Shown one piece after another: positions 50,611-62,500 of a stretch of DNA of 64,000 nucleotides. The DNA comes from Rhexocercosporidium sp. MPI-PUGE-AT-0058 (Eukaryota > Ascomycota > Leotiomycetes > Helotiales): the NCBI GenBank assembly GCA_020746875.1, contig JAGTJL010000025.1:613432-677431 (forward strand), read 5' to 3'. Each line of letters opens with the position of its first letter. The first letter of the stretch is position 1. Under the pieces are notes generated by a model. That model saw nothing but the letters and a program-made list of their open reading frames with translations. It did no database searches and was not told the origin of the DNA. The translations under genes were made by a program, and so were the position numbers.

Positions 50611-51763
50611 AACATATTTTGGCGTGACGATACCTTAGACGATTGTAATGATGCTTCCTTGGATGGCGTTGCGGCTTGGCATTGTTATGATACGATACGA
50701 GATGATTTGACTTGACAGGGTGAGCTTGGATGGATTGAGGTGGCTACTCGTTTTTGGCATTTTAGGGCGTTATGATACCAGTCTACTTACTGCTTTGTTT
50801 TTCTTGTACTTACTTTTTTTAGATGATGGCTTTGGCTGTGGGTGGATATCAGTCAGTCTGTACTTGGGCTAGGATTGGGTTTGAAATTCATGTACTTGTT
50901 GATAGGGGGTCGAGGTATATATGAATATTCATACCAGATAAACATCTTCATTTTCGTATCTGCACCTTTCTCGGACGTGCTCGTGGTGAGCTGACGTCGG
51001 TGGATGAGTGAGTGTCTGACTTGGACTTGTGGGTATCAGCCACACGCTTTACTCAACTTTGAACAAGTCATGAGCTACGATCGTGGAAAGTAAAGGGCCG
51101 CGAAGAGAAAGCTAATACTATTGGCCATGCTCTTTTTGGCTTGGTTATCAGTAGTAGGTGAGCGAGATATTCTATAAACGTGAGGGTTTGTCAATCTGTT
51201 CCACTTCGGGACTCTTGGGCTTGTGCGTGTACATCTGGAAAGTGAATACTAAGACCCTTCTTGTTGTATCTCCATTTGAGCCAGGACGAGCATTATGTAG
51301 ACAGCCATGCATGGTAACTTTGTACTCTGGGCTGATATCTTTGACCTATCCCATTACGGGGTTATGGAAGAGTAGCAAAGAGCTGCTTTATCCCTTGAAA
51401 AGCCAAGAGGCAATGAAAGGAGTAGAGCAAATACAGAGATCGATTGTGATTTTGAAATTGCTAATGCTGCTTGTATGAAATTTGTGAAAGAGCTCGTTTC
51501 ATGAGGTTTGGTGGGGGGAGGAAGGCGACGGAATTTAACTACGAGGCAGGCTCGCTACACGTTGTGTCTTCACACTAGGACGATACATGAGACAAGCGAA
51601 TCTCGAGATACGCTTCGCGCCCTTGAGAGTCCAGAGCTAGATACTGAATAAAGAGTACATATATGATAAGTTTATGGACCAAGACTGAAGTACAGTGGTG
51701 ACAACCTTAATTATCGCAGTAAGGTCGTACTGCAGCATCACACACTACATGTGACCACAACCC
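50611..51763. other. Intergenic between convergent genes
   Basis: 3' flanks of the PH-like gene (+) and the secreted protein (-). An open frame at 51158-51478 (+) has no recognised domain. Confidence 0.45.
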
Positions 51764-52358
51764 CTACAACTCCATCTTCGATCCACCAAGCTTGAACAGA
51801 CGGCTAGCCTCCTCCAAAGCCGACTTATCAGGCATGCCTGTATTCTCCGTTAGAAACAATCACAGTCATTTCGAAAGTGGCGAATATCAAAACGGGAATA
51901 GCAATCCGGGGATTGCGGTGTATCACGTGGCCACTTACACAAGAGACATCTCTCCTCGCAATTCGACTCGCTCTTCCCTCCCTTGCATGAGCAGGTCACT
52001 TTGTTGCCATTAGCACTACAGGTAGCAGTCTGCTCCGAGAGACCGCAGAACTCCTTGCAATCAGCTTCATCTTCCTTGTCACATCCGGATCCAGAGACGG
52101 AGAAGGAGGATGAGGATGCTAGGGGCCAGTTAGCTTGGAATTGGGGTATGGTGGAAGAACGTACTGGCCATGTGGGAGACTGGGCCAATGTCGTGAGCCA
52201 TGACTGGAACTGGGATTGTGTTAGTGATGAGCACTTGGGGATGGGGATGGAGATGGAGATGGGATAGCACTCTGCCACTTACGGTTGCGCTCGACTGTCA
52301 TGGCTGATGCAAGAGCCAAGAAGGCGGAGAGGGTAAGAGCAGACTTGAAGAACATCAT
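51764..52358 (-). CDS. Small secreted cysteine-rich protein
   Basis: Four exons (52283-52358, 52165-52209, 51939-52118, 51764-51837; introns 73, 46 and 101 nt) give 124 residues. A clear signal peptide (MMFFKSALTLSAFLALASA) starts at 52358. The mature part has nine Cys in about 50 residues (GCDKEDEADCKEFCG..ATCSANGNKVTCSCK..NCEERCLLC). The last Cys codon is split over the third intron, and the C-terminus ends LFKLGGSKMEL. The spacing suggests a disulfide-knit fold as in fungal effector-like or antimicrobial proteins, but the odd Cys number and absence of a recognised family leave function open. All splice sites are GT-AG and frame is kept across the four exons. Confidence 0.78.
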
Positions 52359-54609
52359 AATTGCGGATGGAACGAGCGGATCGGTGGGGGGGAGGGGGGG
52401 TCTTTTTTATTAGTAAGAAGTTTTGACGTTGTTGATGAGTATCTGATGAGTGTTGATGGAGTGAGAGATGGTCGATGCAGTTGTTGTTGCGATATGAGGT
52501 TGGTGTTGGCGTTAGCGGGCCCAAATAGGCGAGAAGTGATGACGCGGGCGCTTGCTGCGAGGTTTGCCGCTTTCTTTCTTGGCGATGAGAAGGGAAGCCC
52601 AAGCGACCTTCATGACACTCACATGTTCATGATACCCACGTCCAACCTCACAGGTCCTCGCGGAATAGGAAGGCCATCTTAAGTTTTTAAGCTCCCTTCT
52701 ACGCATCGAAGCTTCCGTTGCGAAACCTTCCATGAGAATAATTCACTATGATGCATTCCTGTCCCTTAAGTTCTTATAGTAGCTAAGTTATAGAATTGTT
52801 CATTTATCAGTATAGACGTTTCAACTTCAATTATTCACTGCATATTCTTATCTATCGGATCAATACCCTGAAAACTTTACTTTCTCCCAAGTAACCGTCT
52901 AGCCTTATTCGTCCTTGTCTTCTAGTTCTCTCCGTTCTCCTTATCTATTCCCTTCTCTCGATCCGCTTGTTCTCAGAGTCTCCAAGTCCCTCCTCCACCA
53001 TGGCTCTTTCCAACCTTATCTGATAAGCTAGTGAAAGATGGTGGTCCTTGGAGGACATCATCTAGAACCTCATTTACCCTCTGTCCAGTTTCTTCTGCTG
53101 ATCATGGGTGTCTTCAACACTAGGCATAGTCAGCTAATGAACATCCCATTCAGACAGTACCAAGGAACGCGCTGTTTCAAGCGAATAATCCGAGCCAGTT
53201 CCAAAATCAAGCGGCGTTCCATCAAGGCTCTCCATTGGCTTTCCTGTTGGATGCAGATCGGTAATCAAAGGCTGTTATCTTCCCAAAGCTCTCAGCATTC
53301 TATCTCGAATCCGCTCGCACAGGGAACGATAGTGTAGCCTCACTGTAGATCTGGTTAAAAATGGCTTGATCGCTACCACCATGCGGCATCATGTCGAATA
53401 ATCTCGGTGGTGCGTATGAACATCCTTCTCAGATCTGTCGCAATCCTTATAACTCCAGAACATAAGAAATGAGAGCAGAATCTCAAGGGCAAGTGTGGCT
53501 TCGAGTACAGGATATCAGTATCGTATGCATACAAGTACATCAGGAGGGGCGATTCAAGTTGACCGCAGCAATCAACGTCATCGAGACGCACCTTTGACCC
53601 ACCGTCTTATGTGCAGAAATTACGATACTATGAGGAATTCCTTCGGCTGTAAAGGCACGCTCTCCCATCATAGCTTTGGTGCGTGCGTGGAAGGACTTGA
53701 TGATTTTATGATATCGGCTCTTGATGACCTCAGGTCCAAATTGAAACTAGGTATCGAAACCATTAGCTATGAGGACGAGATCATAATTAACTTCTTGCTT
53801 GAGTTTATCGAAGTAAACGAATATCCCGAGTATCTTGGCGATATGAGTTGCATTTTTCCGCCAGCCTTCGTGGTGAAATTCTTTGATCCCAGCTAACCAG
53901 AATCGGAGCCATGAATTAAGGATTGAGGAGGGGAGAATCGATTTGCACAAGTTTGGGTTTGACGTGTTTCTAGGGATGACGAGAAGTAAGGGCGAGTCAG
54001 GAACTTCAAATCCGTTGATCGTAGGTGTTCGGAGAGCCTCAGATGGTATGACACGTTGAGGTGTCTGGAATTTCGAAGTTGAATACGGCGTTGTCCTAGA
54101 AACTTGGTCGTTTCACTTACCTGTTGAGATTGGAAGCAATAAACCAATATAAGGAAGAAAAGGAAGATCGATGTGTCTAAAACCACACGCTGTCGGAGGA
54201 ACTGACATGTGAATTGGCGAACCCTATGCAAAATTCGAGATCCCGTCCTAGCATCTATGCCTGACCCAGTCAAGGCAGACTTGGCGAGTGACCGACCAGA
54301 ATGTCATGAATGATGTACTTCCGCCAGGCAGATATCAACGATTCAGCTCCCGAAGCTCAGACGAGATGTCAGCCGCGGGGAGGAACGCACTAGAGTCCGG
54401 TGTAAGGAAGTTGTTAATCCAAACACGGGACAGAGGGCACTACGCTAGAGGGTCTGAACACAAAATAGGGGTCTCACCAAACGCCTTCGAAAGTCAAGAG
54501 TTTTGGCTGAGATTTTCTTTCTGGACCCTGTATTTGAAAGCTCGAGCTGACGTCTAAGTTCCCCGAGATAGGATAAGAGCCCGTGCCCCTCTTTTAACCA
54601 GCAATGTTC
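52359..54609. other. Intergenic with unassigned coding-like pieces
   Basis: On the minus strand 53893-54273 encodes a piece with a hydrophobic helix (SIFLFFLILVYCF) near its start, and 53747-53950 a frame reading RKNATHIAKILGIFVYF and YDLVLIANGFDT followed by a stop. Together they could be exons of a type II membrane protein of SGNH/PC-esterase type, but frames do not join cleanly and stops intervene. A plus-strand frame at 53495-53896 overlaps it antisense. I do not call a gene. Confidence 0.3.
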
Positions 54610-55630
54610 TCAACCCAATTTCTTCCCAACGGCTACGATCATAAGCCCTCTCAACTGCCTCGGCACATTGGGATGGCTCTCCTCTATCAATCTCAAAACC
54701 TCATCCACAAATACGTCTAACTCTGCCTCAGAATAGTCGCCGACGAAAAACAGCGCACCTGGATTTTTGCCCCGGATGAACATATCAACAAGTGGCTTTG
54801 GGTTCGACACATCCATGAAAGACTCGATCACTTCAACATGTTCTGCCCTGAAACCGACTGTCTCAAATTCGGCTCTTATACCTTCGGGTGTCCCATAATC
54901 TTTTGGGAACCTGAAGGTTGGACCTGTTTCGCCACGAACCGTCTTAGCTGCTATCCCCATCTGGAAATGGTTAACACATAGCACGATACATGACGGCTTC
55001 AGGACGGATGTAACGGGGATTCAAAGGGGTCGAATATACATTTTCGTATGTCAGGAGAGGGAGTTACTCACAAGGTCCATCCACTCCGCACCTGCACCGA
55101 GCGTCATCCCGATAATACCCCCAGGCTGAAGAACACGATGAGCTGCTTCAAGGGCCTGCCGGCCATTGGCCACGAGGTTATAAACCATGGTCCCGGTTAT
55201 GTGACTGATGGATTCGTCTCTGATGTCCTCTAGGATTTGGGCATCGAGCACCTTCGCTTCGACTCGGCTCCAAATTGGATTTTCATCCTTCTTCACCTGC
55301 TGGCTTCTCTGAACTTGCTCGATCATTCCAGCGCTGAAGTCTGATGCTATCCTACATGCCAGTCAGGCTTTGTTCTTATTGAAGAATTTCGTTGACTTAC
55401 AGTCGTGCATCAGAAGGTAGTTCAAGGCCGTATTTTTCTATAAGTCTCCCCATAGTGTTTCCAGGTCCACTGCCAACATCCATGATGGCGCTGGCAGTTG
55501 AGAAGGGGTACGCATGATTCATTTGCTCGAACAGCATTTCGACGGGCGCATTGCTAAGATTGGTACTTGCCTTGGCATATGTGCCCGCGTTCGCGCTCCA
55601 TTTGTCTTTGTCTTGGATTACAGTCTGCAT
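54610..55630 (-). CDS. Class I SAM-dependent methyltransferase
   Basis: Three exons (55401-55630, 55072-55351, 54610-54960; introns 49 and 111 nt) give 286 residues, start ATG 55630. The SAM-binding motif I is IMDVGSGPGNTMGRL (about 50-64). Motif II follows as LIASDFSAGMIEQV, motif III-like TGTMVYNLVANGRQALEAAHRVLQPGG (about 130-155). The N-terminal WSANAGTYAKAS helix is typical of the UbiE/Erg6-like methyltransferase group. The acceptor cannot be predicted. It is cytosolic, and could be a stand-alone tailoring enzyme; it lies 45 kb from the NRPS-like gene, so a link to that is weak. Confidence 0.87.
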
Positions 55631-56514
55631 TATGCCGCGGGAATCGGTCGAGAAAGACGAATGCCTGGCTCTGTGTCTTTCATTTCTGGGGAAAGCTTTA
55701 GAACATGGTGGTGGTTGTTTTTATACCTGGGATATGGCGCTGAATTTGGTTCTGCTTCGGACACTTTTCGGATACATTCACGAAGCAAGTATGAGAAGTC
55801 ACTTGGGATGATGATCTGCTCGTAATATCGACGAATGGCATTCATTGGATTCAGAAGCGATACGGCATCGCTCTCGCCTACGTTTGGTCGAAGGCAGTCG
55901 CACTGGGAAGGAATTAATCTTTTGTTCTGAGTGAATCGTGCTAGCTGTTACACAAACTGCCACCCTAGCCACTGGACCTCACTTGCTTGCTTCATTATGG
56001 ACTAGCTTTAGCGACGGTCCCCTTTATGTATGTCGAACATTTTCCTATGGTCTCAGAAGCTTTTCATCGTGTGTTCCTAGCCGGTGAGATGGTTGGTTCG
56101 CCGCCCGTGTGTTTATTTACTGGGGTTCCTTCTCAAGCGAGGGCTTCTGTTCGGTGACAAGGAATGAATGGGCTCATTACCACTATCCTCTATGACCACA
56201 AGGCCTTTGCCAAGAACGTCACAGAAAAGCAATTTCCGAGTTCTAGACATGTCTTAAAATGTCGGGTTTGATTACTTGGTGATGCCAACGTGGCTGAGCC
56301 GGCGCCTGACGTGCGCTGTCACACAGTCTTGCATATACCTCAGACACGACTCAATTGCATGAGAGAAATCGTATTCTATCGTGGAGGGCACAGTTACTTC
56401 AACTAGAAGGGCATCACTGCGCACGATCATGGCCAGAAGTTGCAAAATATCCCCCCAACGTATTATTGAATTACTTTCTATCCACGTCCTGATTCCCTCC
56501 CTCTAAACTCGCTA
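55631..56514. other. Intergenic
   Basis: Promoter of the methyltransferase and 3' flank of the WSC gene, both minus strand. Nothing recognised. Confidence 0.5.
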
Positions 56515-57627
56515 TTAAGTGAAGTTTGCATTTACACAGGGTCCTCCTGCAGGGCAGGCTTGATAAAGACTCAACCAGTCTCCTCCCCCGCAGTACTGCG
56601 CAGCATTGCCCTTACACTTCGTTGAACACCCAGCCAAACTCGCCTTGGTAGTCTTTGGCTGACGGCTGGGTGGGTAAGAATTTGCGCACCAGCACTCACG
56701 TGCATACTCCGTACCAGCGTACTTGTAACCTTTGCCGGCGCAGAAAGTAGTACACTTGTCGTTGGTTAAAGTGTCATCTGCGTAGAGAACACCTGGGAGT
56801 GTACGGCCCTTTGCTCCCGATGGATCGTTACGTTCCTCCGGTGCACAGCCGACAAAGGAAAACCCGTTGGAGGTCATGTCTGTGTACGGCAAGGGAGAGG
56901 ATGTCCCGGCGGGAGGTGTTGTTGAAGCTGTAACTGTGGTACTGGTCGACGTTGAGACTTGGATGGGTGTACTAGTCCTCGTGGTTGATGTGGACAACGT
57001 CGTACCTGTCCCGCTTGCTCCAACCGCAACAAGTGTCACCTTCACGCAGAATTTGTTCGGATCATTTGCTATACAGGTAGCGCACGTCAGCACAACCCAC
57101 TCATCTTGGCTTCGAATGTTGGGCAGGAACATACCAGTATTTCCAGGAGGATAGTAGCGGAATTCGTACGCATTATCGTATGTTGGTCTTACACATATCC
57201 ATTGACCAGGCGCGTGATTCTGCCAAGTCACAAATCTCAACTCGATTTGAAGGGCATCGGTTTCTGGGTTGCAAGCATATGTCGGCTGAAAGATAGCTCT
57301 GGCATCACCGCGCTCTGTCATGAACATCTTGTCTGTGTTGTCGATCGTTGAATGCTCGCCTCCGATCACGGCATGTACAGCGCCTTGCTCGATCACCCCT
57401 TGCGTGAGTACAAGATTGGATGTAGGTGTTCCGACTGGGCCAATATAGAGATGTTTATCTCCGCCTCCAGCTTCGAGGAGGTTCATATACAAGTTGTTGA
57501 CTGCCGGGTACGAGGCATTTTGAACTTGGATCCGGAAAGGGGTGGTGATGGTGTTCGACAATGGCGTGGTTGGGATGGTGCATGCTGATGCACTCGCCAC
57601 CAACGCCAGTAAATAATGCTGCTTCAT
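56515..57627 (-). CDS. Secreted WSC-domain protein
   Basis: Single exon, 370 residues, start ATG 57627 (MKQHYLLALVASASA, signal peptide). The N-terminal module (about 25-195: FRIQVQNASYPAVNNLYMNL, LYIGPVG, PGQWICVRPT, EWVVLTC) resembles the N-terminal domains seen in other fungal secreted WSC proteins (DUF7907-like). A Ser/Thr/Pro linker (about 205-250) follows, probably O-glycosylated. The C-terminal WSC domain (about 255-350) has FVGCAPEE, CTTFCAGKGYKYAGTEYARECWCAN and CKGNAAQYCGGGDWLSLY, with the expected eight Cys. WSC domains bind carbohydrates in cell-wall sensors and secreted enzymes. There is no transmembrane helix, so the protein is likely released or wall-bound. Confidence 0.9.
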   Translation of the reverse strand: MKQHYLLALVASASACTIPTTPLSNTITTPFRIQVQNASYPAVNNLYMNLLEAGGGDKHLYIGPVGTPTSNLVLTQGVIEQGAVHAVIGGEHSTIDNTDKMFMTERGDARAIFQPTYACNPETDALQIELRFVTWQNHAPGQWICVRPTYDNAYEFRYYPPGNTGMFLPNIRSQDEWVVLTCATCIANDPNKFCVKVTLVAVGASGTGTTLSTSTTRTSTPIQVSTSTSTTVTASTTPPAGTSSPLPYTDMTSNGFSFVGCAPEERNDPSGAKGRTLPGVLYADDTLTNDKCTTFCAGKGYKYAGTEYARECWCANSYPPSRQPKTTKASLAGCSTKCKGNAAQYCGGGDWLSLYQACPAGGPCVNANFT

Positions 57628-58600
57628 TTTTCCTGCGTTTCTTTCTTCTCTAGGAAAATGAGGAGAGAGTAAGCTCCTGGCCAGCCTCGGGGGAAGACGA
57701 GCATTTATTCATCTTTTACGCCACATCTGTGTCTCCTCAGCTGTACCTTGCTGAAGCCTCACCAGGATTTTCTCCTTCTCTAGGCTCGAATGAGACCATG
57801 GCTTTCGGAAGCTGAAGACATGTGTATGCATGGCTGCATCGACATATGCACGCAGTCCTCAAAAGCCGAAAGTAGATTTTGGGTACGAGATATGGTTGAC
57901 GGCTCGGCAGAGAGAGGGCCCTGATTTGCGGGGATGGGTTTGCCAAGATGCCCCTAAACCTCCTTTTCCAATATTAACATGCAAGCCAACAGCCTCACTA
58001 AGAAAAGGATGCCTTTCTAGGCGGCTGATGGGGACGAGGGGAGGCTGTTTCAATTTCTCACTTCAGCACTAGCTCACTTCAGCACTAGCTCATGTTGAGT
58101 GAGATTGTCGCTACTATTTCGCTTTGGGACCGCTACTGTATGGTGTGTTAATCGCTCGGTGGGGTAGGCCGGCATTTCTGCCCTCTGGCATGCACTAGCA
58201 ACCAATTGCCCACCACAAGATGCATTCGGAAGGGAAAATCACGAGCAGTACAGCGGATAAACACACCTTGGACTCAGTGCGAAGCACTCGGGTCGTAGTC
58301 ATACTTCATAATTACAAAACCTTGAGAGAGAGAAAGTAGGAATACATGTTGTGGCCAACCTCACTCATCTTTACATTAAGCGACCCAAATCTTACACTAC
58401 TTGTATGGTGGCTGGTCTCTGAGCAGCGCCATGCTTTCTCCATTCTGATGGATCACATCAATAGTATATTCATTTCCTTGATATGATTCGGACCTACCCA
58501 AACCCGTACCGTTCAATATTTAGTCCTACGGCGTGTCTCTCTCTCGGTGGGGCCGCCCGCGGACATATAACGTCCCACCATACTATTCCGCCCTTCTTTT
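57628..58600. other. Intergenic, GC-balanced flank before the AT-rich tract
   Basis: Promoter of the WSC gene. Contains a 16-bp tandem duplication at 58057-58088. No gene. Confidence 0.5.
58057..58088. repeat. 16-bp tandem duplication
   Basis: CTCACTTCAGCACTAG occurs twice head to tail. Confidence 0.95.
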
Positions 58601-58789
58601 ACACCAAAAATCGCGATTTTGAGGTATTAATATCTTTATAACTAATTAATAAAAACTTATCTATTTTTTATATTCGTACTTATTAGCTCTTTCTAACTGA
58701 CATTGCAAGGGGAGATGTAATTTAAATCATAAATTATTACGTAATATTAGATTTTGAGTTTTTATATATATTTACTAATAACTGTCATA

Positions 58790-59350
58790 TGCATGCCTAT
58801 TTATTCTATCTGTACGGAATCGGACCCGTAATATAAGAAGGCCGAGGCTTTTACGGTATTAATAGAATTAGTTCTACTTATATTTTTAATTACGCCGGCG
58901 TTTTACTTTTTCTTATAAGTAACTCCTTTTATATATACGCTTTTTTTCTAGACTTCTTTAAAAGCTAAAGATTAATTCTTTAAATATATTTTCCTTAAAC
59001 TTTTATAAAGTTTTATTTACTGTGAATTTTATTTAATAAATTAATCTTTTTATTTTATAAGAAAATAATATAAAGAATAAAAGAACGGTTCTTTATTAAT
59101 ATTAAATAAAATTCATAATAAGTAAAGCTTTATAAAAGTTTAAAGTAAAATATATTTAAAGAATTAATCTTTAGCTTTTAAAGAAATCTAAAATAGAAGC
59201 GTATATATAAAAGGATTTATTTATTAAAAAAAAAAGTAAAACGCCGGCGTAATTAAAAATATAAATAAAATTGATTTTATTAATATTATAAAAGTCTCGG
59301 TCCTTTTATATTACGAGTCTGATTCCGTATAAATAAAATAAATAAGTATA
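58790..59350. repeat. Long inverted repeat, arms about 250 bp, loop about 50 bp
   Basis: The left arm (about 58790-59045) contains GTACGGAATCGGACCCGTAA, GCCGGCGTTTTAC and TGAATTTTATTTAATA. The right arm (about 59093-59350) has the reverse complements in mirror order (TATTAAATAAAATTCA, GTAAAACGCCGGC, GATTCCGTA). In the segments compared, differences are mainly C/T and G/A transitions, as expected after RIP. It could be a small TIR element or an inverted duplication. Confidence 0.85.
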
Positions 59351-59554
59351 TATATAATAATTATTCCTTCTTTTATAATAACGTCCGCGATACCGATACT
59401 TTAATTAATAATATATCGGTACGCTTTCGCGTCGCTTAAAATAAGGACTAAGCCGCGGTAAGTCGGACAGCCGTATTCCGGTTAATAAGTCTAATTAATT
59501 AAATTAATATAATTATTTAAATTATTATAGTAGGGTTGACTTCAGAGGTCCATT

Positions 59555-62500
59555 TGTTACGTAATTGAGCTGCCTCTTTGTGACAATAGGTGCACTTAGG
59601 AGCTTCTCAGCGAGTCAGGGAATCCAGGGGTTCAGAGGTAATTAAGTCATGCCGAGTTAGACTAGTATCGGAGGGGTTTTAAAGGAGCTTATATATATAA
59701 ATTTATATTCTTTTTATTTTCTTTTTCCTTCTTTATTTTTTTATTTTCTTTATATTAAACTTATTAACTCTCGATAGCCTCAGCTAAAGTATTATTATAT
59801 ACTTCTTATATTACTCTTTTAGTTAATATTATTATATTAAATAAAAAGATTACTTTTACTAAAGACGGTTTTATAATATTTTATTAAAGATTTAATTATT
59901 AATATTTTAAAAAGTCAAGATTTTAAAGATTTCTTAATAATTAAGAATTAAGGTTTAATTTAATACTTTATAATTAATAACGCCTAAAGCAGTCTTCGCT
60001 GACTACGCTTTAAATAATCTCCTTTATATAGAGGCCGCTATAAATAGATTTTAAGGAAGTGTTTTTATTATATTTAAAACCTTATTATTTAAGTATAAAA
60101 CTCCCCTGAATCTGCCTTAAGTTAAATACTTGTTTTTATTAAGACTTATTATATTTTAATTAATTATTAAAGAACTTATTAAATTAAGTCCTTTAGTTGT
60201 TACGACTTCTTTAAGGGCGCTTCTTAATTTAAAAATACTTATTGCCTCGCCTCTTAAAACTAGCGTCGTTACTCGAAAGAATAAAGATAAAACTTAGGAT
60301 AATATAGATTATAATAACTTTAACGTTTTAAAAGGACTTTTTTAAGCTATTAATAATTAAATTAAAGATTAAGTAAATAAGTAAAAAGAATTTTAATTTA
60401 ACTTTATTAAAATTAAAGCTATACTCGTAGCCCTTACTACCCCTCGGCCTAATTTAATACGACTTAACGACGATCCTAAAGAAGACCTTATTCCTTTCGA
60501 GCCTTTTAAATTACTTTAGAGTCGCTTATAAACTCTTATTCTTTTACTTTAATTAATGGAATTTAATAAAGGTTTGCTAAGGGGTTATGCCTCTCTTACT
60601 CTTAGAGCTTATTTAGGCTCGTTTCGGCCTTTTAAGATTTAATTAATAAAGAAAATTATTTTATTAAATAATAATTTAAACTTTTCGTTTAAATAATAGT
60701 ATATTTTAATTTAAGATTATTTAAAAGTTAACGTTAATTTTTACTTAACGGAAAGAGTTCGTCGTGCTTTTATTTAAGGATTAATTACCGAAACGACATA
60801 ATTTTATTTAAAATTTTAATATCTTTTAGAAACTTATTTTTTTAAAATCGTTAAGGAAATAATTATATTCTTAGAATTTTATTTCTTAACCGGTTATAAA
60901 GCGAACGAGTTCCGGTTTGCTTTTTATAATTTATATATAAACTTTTATTTTAAAAAGACTTTTATTAAGTTTAAAGTAAAATTTTAAAGCGTTATTATTT
61001 AAAGTAGCGTTATTAAGTCGGAATAATTTTTTTATATATAATAAAAACTCTTTCTTAAGTTACGAAACGAGACTTTTATTATTAAATTAATTTAAGAAAA
61101 TAATTATAATAAAATAATTTCTTATTTTATTTTATTAAATTTAAAGAACCGCCGAAATCGTATGCTTAATTTAAATTTTATTTTAATTCGCACCCCGAAT
61201 ATGACTCGGAAGCCGTCTAGTTTAAGTTAAATTACTTCTTTTACTTAAACGCTTACTTAAAGAATTACTTTTATTTATTAATCTTTTTTAACTTTATTTT
61301 AACGCTTTTTTATTCCTTAATAATAGTTTATTCTTTTTTTACTACGTTAAAGTTTTATATATTTAACGCTTTAGACTTTTATAAATAATAATTTAATTAA
61401 GTATTATAATTGCGGTAAATTTAATTATTATAAGAGCGACTGCTCCGAAACTCTTAAGGTTTAGCTTTTATTTAAGGGAATCGAAGAAAAAGGTGTAAAA
61501 TTAAGAGAAGAGTAAGAGGAATTATTAAAAAAATAAATAAAAGAAAACGAGAAGGCTTAGGGAAAGACTTCTTCTTAAGTTTACGTAAATGTAATTTATT
61601 AAAGCTTAATTTAAATTCTTTTATAAAAGGAAAGTAATTCTTTGTCTTTTATATTATTAATATAAATAAATATAATATTATATTTTTCGCTTTAATAAAT
61701 ACTAAAGTAAACGGTTACTTTTTCGTGAATTAGACCTTTTCCGTGCGCCTTTTAAAAGCCTTAAAAGTAAAGATTTTTTTTTTTTATATTATTTTAATTT
61801 ATAGTTTTTAGAATTCTATATAAAGCCACGCTTCTTATTATATACGTCTTTATTTAATAATAAACAGTAGACGCGTATATAATTACCCTTTTGTTATATT
61901 TAATTTAAGAAATTAAAATATAATAATTAACGTTAAATAAATAAAACGCTTTTATATTAAACTCGATTCGGTTAATAACTGTCTTATATAGCCTTTCGTA
62001 TACTTACGAACTCCTCGCTAAACGAAAGAGTTAGTTATATCGCTTTTTATTAAGGCTAAAATAAGAATTATTAATTATTATTAATTAAATATTAACCGAC
62101 GTGACTTAATTATAAATTAAATTAATTAAAGACGACGATATTATTAATTCGCTATTAACTATATATAAATATTAACGTTACCGGAGAATTCCTTTAAGGA
62201 ATAAGAATTAAAAACAGCTTTAAAACTCTTATTATTAAAGCCGGTCGGAAAACTAAAGGCAAAGAAGCCTTGTTTACGACTACGCCGTCGCTCGGAACTT
62301 ATTATAATTCTGTAAAAAACTCCTTTTTTATTTATAAAATTAACGTAAATATATTTTATTTTAATATAAAGAGTAAAAATATTAAGTTTTTTATAATTAA
62401 TATTTATAAAGTAAACTGAGTCTTATAAGAAAGATATAAAGAAGAAGATTTAAATACTTTTTAAATTGTAATTAAAAGGCTTTTAAAATAATATTAATTT

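Noticed and set aside
55514..55825. Plus-strand frame of 103 codons
   Set aside because: Largely antisense to exon 1 of the methyltransferase and its promoter; no domain.
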